DNA from: Verrucomicrobiales bacterium
GTDB taxonomy: Bacteria > Verrucomicrobiota > Verrucomicrobiae > Limisphaerales > UBA9464
Assembly (NCBI GenBank): GCA_005789375.1
Contig: SXXZ01000174.1
Location: forward strand, 1-9,867
Length of the DNA stretch: 9,867 nt
Direction of reading: 5' to 3'
Of this stretch, positions 5,254 through 9,867 are shown in pieces (position 1 is the first letter of the stretch; each line of letters begins with the position of its first letter). The notes under the pieces are model-generated. The model was given only the letters and a program-made list of their open reading frames with translations. It searched no databases and had not been told where the DNA came from. The translations under genes were made by a program, and so were the position numbers.

Positions 5254-8200
5254 ATGCTACTCAGGAAAATTCTATCAATACCCATCCTCGCGGCCTCTGC
5301 GACTTTGGCGTTCGGACAGTTCGCCGGATTCGTCAACAAGGGCCTAGTGGGCGTCGGCCGTGTGCCGGCCGCCACCTTCGACAAGGCCGGCGACGGCAGG
5401 CAGGATACCCTCGGCGGCTTCTCTGCCATGGCCATCGACACCAATTCGCTGGTCTACACCGCGGGCCGGATCTCCGGCCGCATCGTGGGCCTGCCGGATC
5501 GCGGATTCGGCGATGGTGCCACCGACTTCCGTCCCCGCCTCGAGATGTACGACTTCGTCATCTCGCCTTACTACGGCGAAAGTCCGGTCGCTCAAGGACA
5601 AATCACCTTCACCAACACCGCGACGGTCTTGTTCCGCTACGGCAGCGAGGGGCTTCCCTACACGGGATTTGATGCCGCCAATACCAACGCCCCGGTGGTG
5701 CCCCAGTCCCCGGCTGGTTCTATCGGTGGCGGCCGGCGGTCTCTGGACGCAGAGGGTCTGGTGCTGACCGCTGACGGCGGCTATTGGGTGAGCGACGAAT
5801 ACGGCCCGGCGATGTTCCGCTTCAATTCCGAGGCTCGACTGATGGAGACAATCCTTCCCCCGGCTGCGCTGCTCCCGGCGCAAGGCTCGTTCCCAGGCCG
5901 GCTGAACTTCACCGGAAACTCCGCCCCGACCTCCGGGCGTCGCAACAACCGCGGTCTCGAGGGACTCTCCCTGACCCCCGATGGCAAGCGCTTGGTGGCA
6001 TTCCTCCAGTCGCCGACCATTCAGGATGGCGGCGCCGGCGGCCTCGGCCGCAACACCCGCATCCTCCAGCTCGACGCCGACCCCGCGTCCGCCACCTATG
6101 GGAAAGTCGTCGCCGAACACGTCTACCAGCTCACGCTCAACGGCAACACGACGACCAACACCCACACACCGGTCAGCGAAGTCGTCGCGCTGAACGCCAG
6201 CACCTTTCTGGTGCTGGAACGCGATGGCATCGGCCGCGGCGCGACCCCCGGCCTTTCACCGACCTACAAGCGGATCGTCCTCGCCTCGACCGCACCCGCG
6301 TCGAATATCGCCGGCACCGCCTACGACCTCGAGCGAGGCGCGCCGGGCCAAATATCACTGCCCAACACCGGCACCACGCTGCCCGAAGGGATCACTCCGG
6401 TCGCCCGTCAGGACTTTGTCGACCTGCTCGATGCCACGCAGCTCGCGAAGTTCGGGTTGAACACCAGCACGAACCAGGATGTGAACTCGCTGAGCGAGAA
6501 GTGGGAGGCGATCTCGTTAATCCCGCTCAAGGATCCCGCAAATCCGGATGACTACCTGATGCTCTTGGGCAACGACAACGACTTCAAGTCGGACGTCGTC
6601 TACCACAATGGCGTCCCCGTCGGAACCAACGCGGTTCAGGTGGACATTATGCTTCTCGCCTACCGCGTGACGCTGCCCGGCGTAAGCACCGTCCGCGCTG
6701 CCAACGCCGCCCCGACGATTGCCATCAGCCTGCCGTCCGGCAACTCCTACGCCCAGGGTGCCCTGCCCTTCACCGCCACCGTGGCCGACACCGACGGCAT
6801 CGTGGTCAAGGTCGAGTTCTTCGAGGACGGCGTGAAGCTGGGTGAAGACACCGCCTTCCCCTGGGTCTGGAACTTCAATCCCACGGTCGGTACGCACACC
6901 TACCGCGTCGTAGCCACCGACAACAGCGGCGCCGTCTCCGAGGCGAGCCGCAGCATCAACGTCACCGCCGGCAACATCGCTCCCACGGTTGCGATCACCG
7001 CGCCGACCGCCAACACCACCGCGTCGGCACCTTACACCATCGCATTCCGGGTCTCCGCAGGCGACATCGATGGCTCAGTCCGCTCGGTCGACTATTTCGC
7101 CGGTGCTGCCAAGATTGGCACTTCGACCAACGCGCCGTTCAGCTTCAGCTTGGCCAATGCTCCGGTCGGCGCCCACGTCCTGACCGCGGTGGCCACCGAC
7201 AACCTCGGGCTTACCTACACTAGCGCCCCGGTCAACCTCACCGTCACCCGTGCCATCGGCGGCGCGCTCACCTTCCAGGTGCTCCACGCCTCAGACTTCG
7301 AGGCCGGCATCGCCGCCCTGGACGACGCCCCGCGGTTTTCGTCGGTGTTGAATGCGCTCAAGTCCGCGTATCCCTCCGCCACGCTAGTTCTCGCCAGCGG
7401 CGACAACTACATCCCCGGCCCATTCTTCACCGCGAGCGCAGATCCCGCCGCCCCCTTCAACGGGATTAAAGGCCGCGCCGACATCACCATCCTCAACGCC
7501 CTCGGCATAAACGCCTCCTGCTTCGGCAACCATGAGTTCGACGACAACACGGCCCAGGTGCGCAGTCTCATCCTCCCGGACACCGCTGCCGGCTACGCGG
7601 GCACTGCATTCCCCTACCTCAGCGCGAACCTAAACTTCGCCACCGACAGCAGCATGGCCAGCCTCGTCACCGCCGATGCCCAGGAGGTTTCCGCGATGAA
7701 GAACAAAGTCGCCAAGAGCGCAATCATCACCATCGGCGGACAGAAGATCGGTCTGGTCGGCGGCACGGTCACCGAGCTCCGATCGATCTCCTCACCCGGA
7801 AACATCGGCGTCTCCCAGAACCTCCTCGCCGACATCCAGGCGGCGGTCGACGGCCTGCTCGCCCTCGGTGTGAACAAGGTGATCGTCATGACCCACCTCC
7901 AACAGTTCTCTCGTGAGTTCGAGCTCGCCCGCCAGTTGCGCGACGTTGACATCATCGTTGCCGGCGGTTCCCACAGCGTGTTCGCCAAGCCTTCCGATCG
8001 CCTACGGCCTGAGGACTTTGTCGCAAGCTCCTACCCGAGCCAGTTCACCTCTGCCACCGGCGAGCCGGTCTACGTGGTGAACACCGGTTCCAGCTACCGT
8101 TATGTCGGCCGCCTGATCGCCAGCTTTGACGAGGCCGGCCGTCTCACCGGTTTCGACAACCGCAGCGGCGCCTACGCCACAGACATCCAGGGCGTGCTCG

Positions 8201-9318
8201 ACACCGGCAACGTGGCCCCGTCCTCGAACGTCGTCGACGTCGTCACTCGCCTGGCCAACATCGTGGACGGCAAGGACGGCAACCGCTTTGGACGCACCTC
8301 GGTGTACTTGAACGGCATCCGGAATAGTGTTCGCACCGAAGAGACAAACCTCGGAGACCTGACCGCCGACGCCAACCTCTGGCGCGCACGCCAGACCGAT
8401 CCTAACACCGTGGTCTCCCTCAAGAACGGCGGTGGCATCCGTGATTCCATCGGCGCGGTCTCGTCCTCCGGCGGCTTTGTCTCCCTAACTCCGCCTCCTG
8501 CCAACCCGCGCGTCGGCAAGCAGGCCGGAGAAGTTAGCCAGCTCGACATCGAAAACAGCCTGCGGTTCAACAACACACTGTCGCTTGTCACCCTCACGGC
8601 GCAGCAACTGCGCGACACCATGGAGTGGGCGGTTGCCGGCAGCGGCACCCCGGGACAGTTCCCGCAGGTTTCAGGCATCAGCTTCAGCTTCGTGCCGACC
8701 AACGCTCCGATGACGTACGTGCGCGACACCAACGGCGTCCCCACCTCGATCAGCGTCCCCGGTGAACGCCTCCGCAACCTCGTAGTGATCCGCGCCGACG
8801 ACAGCCAAGACGTGGTCGTCGAGAACGGCCAGGTCGTGGGCGATACAAACCGCACCTTCCGCATCGTGACGCTGAACTTCATGGCGGCCGGCGGCGACAG
8901 CTACTTACCGCTCACCCGGGGAACCAACCGGATAGACCTGGTTCCGACCGGCACCACCGTCCTATTCAACACCGACGGCGGTGAACAGAAGGCTCTGGCC
9001 GACTACCTCCGCGCGGTCGAAGTGTTCCGCGAGGCCGACACCGTGGCTGCGGACGACCTCCGCATCCAGAACCTCTCCCGCCGTGGCGACATGGTGCTGG
9101 CCCCGATGGTTCGACGAATCGAAGGACCGAGCCCGGCGACCCGCTTGACCTTCAGGTCACTGCCCGGACGGATCTACGCCGCGGAATCCAAGGAGTCGCT
9201 CGACGGCACCTGGGTCCGACTCCCCGTCACCACCCAAGGAACCGGAACCCTCCGCGAACTCCTCGACAACCGCACCCCCAACGACCAGCGCTACTACCGC
9301 ATCGTTGTGGTGCAGTGA
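5254..9318 (+). CDS. Exported phytase-like esterase / 5'-nucleotidase fusion enzyme
   Basis: A 1354-residue secreted protein. Residues 1-20 form a signal peptide (basic start, hydrophobic 'ILSIPILAASATLAFG'). Residues about 50-476 match the esterase-like-activity-of-phytase domain, with 'LDAEGLVLTADGGYWVSDEY' and 'NNRGLEGLSLTPDG'. Two Ig-like domains follow (about 484-571 and 574-666), each starting APT-hydrophobic. The 5'-nucleotidase metallophosphatase core (672-about 975) shows D681-F-E683, G-D717-N718, G-N759-H760-E, T-H881 and G-S-H907. The C-terminal nucleotidase domain has NGGGIRDS (N1058, R1063) and AAGGD (D1215). Residues 1298-1354 are a small beta domain typical of Verrucomicrobial exported proteins. 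Expected role: release of phosphate from nucleotides or other phosphoesters outside the cytoplasm. ATG 5254 is preferred because the signal peptide starts there; GTG 5245 would add three residues. The canonical DxH of motif I is DxE here. A Pho-box-like array precedes it and a hairpin terminator follows. Confidence 0.85.
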   Translation: MLLRKILSIPILAASATLAFGQFAGFVNKGLVGVGRVPAATFDKAGDGRQDTLGGFSAMAIDTNSLVYTAGRISGRIVGLPDRGFGDGATDFRPRLEMYDFVISPYYGESPVAQGQITFTNTATVLFRYGSEGLPYTGFDAANTNAPVVPQSPAGSIGGGRRSLDAEGLVLTADGGYWVSDEYGPAMFRFNSEARLMETILPPAALLPAQGSFPGRLNFTGNSAPTSGRRNNRGLEGLSLTPDGKRLVAFLQSPTIQDGGAGGLGRNTRILQLDADPASATYGKVVAEHVYQLTLNGNTTTNTHTPVSEVVALNASTFLVLERDGIGRGATPGLSPTYKRIVLASTAPASNIAGTAYDLERGAPGQISLPNTGTTLPEGITPVARQDFVDLLDATQLAKFGLNTSTNQDVNSLSEKWEAISLIPLKDPANPDDYLMLLGNDNDFKSDVVYHNGVPVGTNAVQVDIMLLAYRVTLPGVSTVRAANAAPTIAISLPSGNSYAQGALPFTATVADTDGIVVKVEFFEDGVKLGEDTAFPWVWNFNPTVGTHTYRVVATDNSGAVSEASRSINVTAGNIAPTVAITAPTANTTASAPYTIAFRVSAGDIDGSVRSVDYFAGAAKIGTSTNAPFSFSLANAPVGAHVLTAVATDNLGLTYTSAPVNLTVTRAIGGALTFQVLHASDFEAGIAALDDAPRFSSVLNALKSAYPSATLVLASGDNYIPGPFFTASADPAAPFNGIKGRADITILNALGINASCFGNHEFDDNTAQVRSLILPDTAAGYAGTAFPYLSANLNFATDSSMASLVTADAQEVSAMKNKVAKSAIITIGGQKIGLVGGTVTELRSISSPGNIGVSQNLLADIQAAVDGLLALGVNKVIVMTHLQQFSREFELARQLRDVDIIVAGGSHSVFAKPSDRLRPEDFVASSYPSQFTSATGEPVYVVNTGSSYRYVGRLIASFDEAGRLTGFDNRSGAYATDIQGVLDTGNVAPSSNVVDVVTRLANIVDGKDGNRFGRTSVYLNGIRNSVRTEETNLGDLTADANLWRARQTDPNTVVSLKNGGGIRDSIGAVSSSGGFVSLTPPPANPRVGKQAGEVSQLDIENSLRFNNTLSLVTLTAQQLRDTMEWAVAGSGTPGQFPQVSGISFSFVPTNAPMTYVRDTNGVPTSISVPGERLRNLVVIRADDSQDVVVENGQVVGDTNRTFRIVTLNFMAAGGDSYLPLTRGTNRIDLVPTGTTVLFNTDGGEQKALADYLRAVEVFREADTVAADDLRIQNLSRRGDMVLAPMVRRIEGPSPATRLTFRSLPGRIYAAESKESLDGTWVRLPVTTQGTGTLRELLDNRTPNDQRYYRIVVVQ

Positions 9319-9379
9319 TCCTGGCGGAGTGTCTGAAATCGAACTCCTAACAAATCACTCCTTACGGATCAGTTTAACA

Positions 9380-9407
9380 GAGGGAGGGCCGTTGTTGGCC
9401 CTCCCTC
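9380..9407 (+). terminator. Hairpin terminator of the fusion-enzyme gene
   Basis: GAGGGAGGGCC (9380-9390) pairs perfectly with GGCCCTCCCTC (9397-9407) around a 6-base GTTGTT loop, 61 bases after the stop codon. The 11-bp GC-rich stem is very stable. Only a short pyrimidine stretch follows instead of a full T-run, so efficiency is uncertain, but position and strength make a terminator role likely. Confidence 0.7.
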
Positions 9408-9867
9408 CTTCCCAATCGGACCGGTAGATTCCCCGCATCCGACTCTCCAGTCAGTGAGTCACCCGCTTGCAGCAGGACTGATGCGTTTGGCTCGGGCCAA
9501 GGCATAGAGAGAACAGCCCGGAGCGGCTCGAAGAACGCATCGGGATCGCGTCGATGGTCTAGGTCACCGCGACAAAGACCCTGGCACGTGCCGCCGAGGT
9601 GGCAGACGCCATCCGCGACCTCATCAACGGTTGAGCGCCTCGAAAAAGCGGACTCCCGTCGACGGTTTCTCTTAATCGCCATCCAGCGACCACAACTGTG
9701 GGAAGCCCTGCAGATGGCTGAGCCACATTCCGGTCGCGATGGCTTCCGAAGGGCTCGAGTTTTCCAACTCTGATTGAACCCTGTCGTGGTCGTTTGGAAG
9801 TGCCGGCAAAGCGGAATGCTCGACACCGATGACTCGGAGGCGTGCTGTCAGTACATTATGTCCATTC
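9408..9867. other. Region without a convincing intact gene
   Basis: Long open frames exist on both strands, but their translations are Arg/Ser/Pro-rich and of low protein character. The most protein-like piece is on the + strand at 9563-9634, listed separately. A 10-base palindrome CCGTCGACGG lies at 9656-9665. No promoter, RNA gene or mobile-element gene is recognised. The right edge may reach toward a further gene outside the window. Confidence 0.5.
9563..9634 (+). pseudogene. Possible gene-tail fragment, interrupted by an in-frame stop
   Basis: This frame reads 'VTATKTLARAAEVADAIRDL' then ING and TGA. Just before it, in the same frame, lies TAG (9560-9562), and before that 'SPERLEERIGIASMV', also protein-like. 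The two halves together look like an alpha-helical C-terminus broken by an amber codon, that is, a decayed gene. I cannot assign a family, and the short length leaves chance as an alternative. Confidence 0.25.

Noticed and set aside
5344..6165. Minus-strand frame of 273 codons, and other long minus frames, inside the fusion-enzyme gene
   Set aside because: High-GC codon bias of the real gene opens the opposite strand. The Gly/Arg/Val-rich translations show no motifs, while the plus frame holds complete domains.
9374..9826. Minus-strand frame of 150 codons at the right edge
   Set aside because: It runs through the terminator hairpin and has scattered Cys/Arg/Ser composition. No start signal or family resemblance is seen.
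1..9867. tRNA, rRNA or CRISPR arrays
   Set aside because: No cloverleaf with a proper T-loop, no rRNA-like segments and no regularly spaced identical repeats with spacers were found by reading both strands.

Overview
The window looks like a chromosomal segment from a GC-rich, Gram-negative-type bacterium, most likely Verrucomicrobiota. Three things point that way. The upstream gene tail matches the sugar phosphate isomerase/epimerase proteins that are abundant in Verrucomicrobiota and Planctomycetota. The large secreted enzyme ends in a short Trp/Tyr-containing beta domain of the kind common at the C-termini of Verrucomicrobial exported proteins. Shine-Dalgarno sequences are mostly weak. The lineage is an inference from protein style; there is no rRNA or other marker gene here.

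Layout. Bases 2-268 are the 3' end of a sugar phosphate isomerase/epimerase gene. Bases 269-716 are non-coding and hold a REP-like hairpin plus a long imperfect inverted repeat with a third short copy. Bases 717-1030 hold what looks like a decayed MFS-transporter remnant. Bases 1246-3737 are a tight three-gene glycosyltransferase cassette on the + strand: a GT-B-like protein, a GT9 (heptosyltransferase-like) protein and a GT8-like protein with a DxD motif. Bases 3738-4098 are non-coding, with a strong hairpin and a possible minus-strand gene tail. A TerC/YjbE-family membrane protein lies on the minus strand (4099-4833). After a divergent gap of about 420 bp comes one very large exported protein (5254-9318): signal peptide, phytase-like esterase domain, two Ig-like domains, a two-domain 5'-nucleotidase and a small C-terminal beta domain. 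It ends at a perfect 11-bp hairpin terminator. The last 450 bases contain no convincing intact gene.

How the parts work together. The three glycosyltransferase genes are almost certainly co-transcribed and probably decorate a surface glycan or, if the cassette came from a phage, a phage or host surface structure. The large enzyme is best read as a secreted phosphate-scavenging enzyme that joins two phosphoester-hydrolysing modules. Its upstream region carries a tandem array of TTAACA-like repeats with an 11-bp period (5181-5230), which is the architecture of a Pho box, so promoter and enzyme content point to phosphate-starvation control. This promoter-enzyme pair is the most interesting item in the window. 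TerC is probably an independent unit for metal-ion handling.
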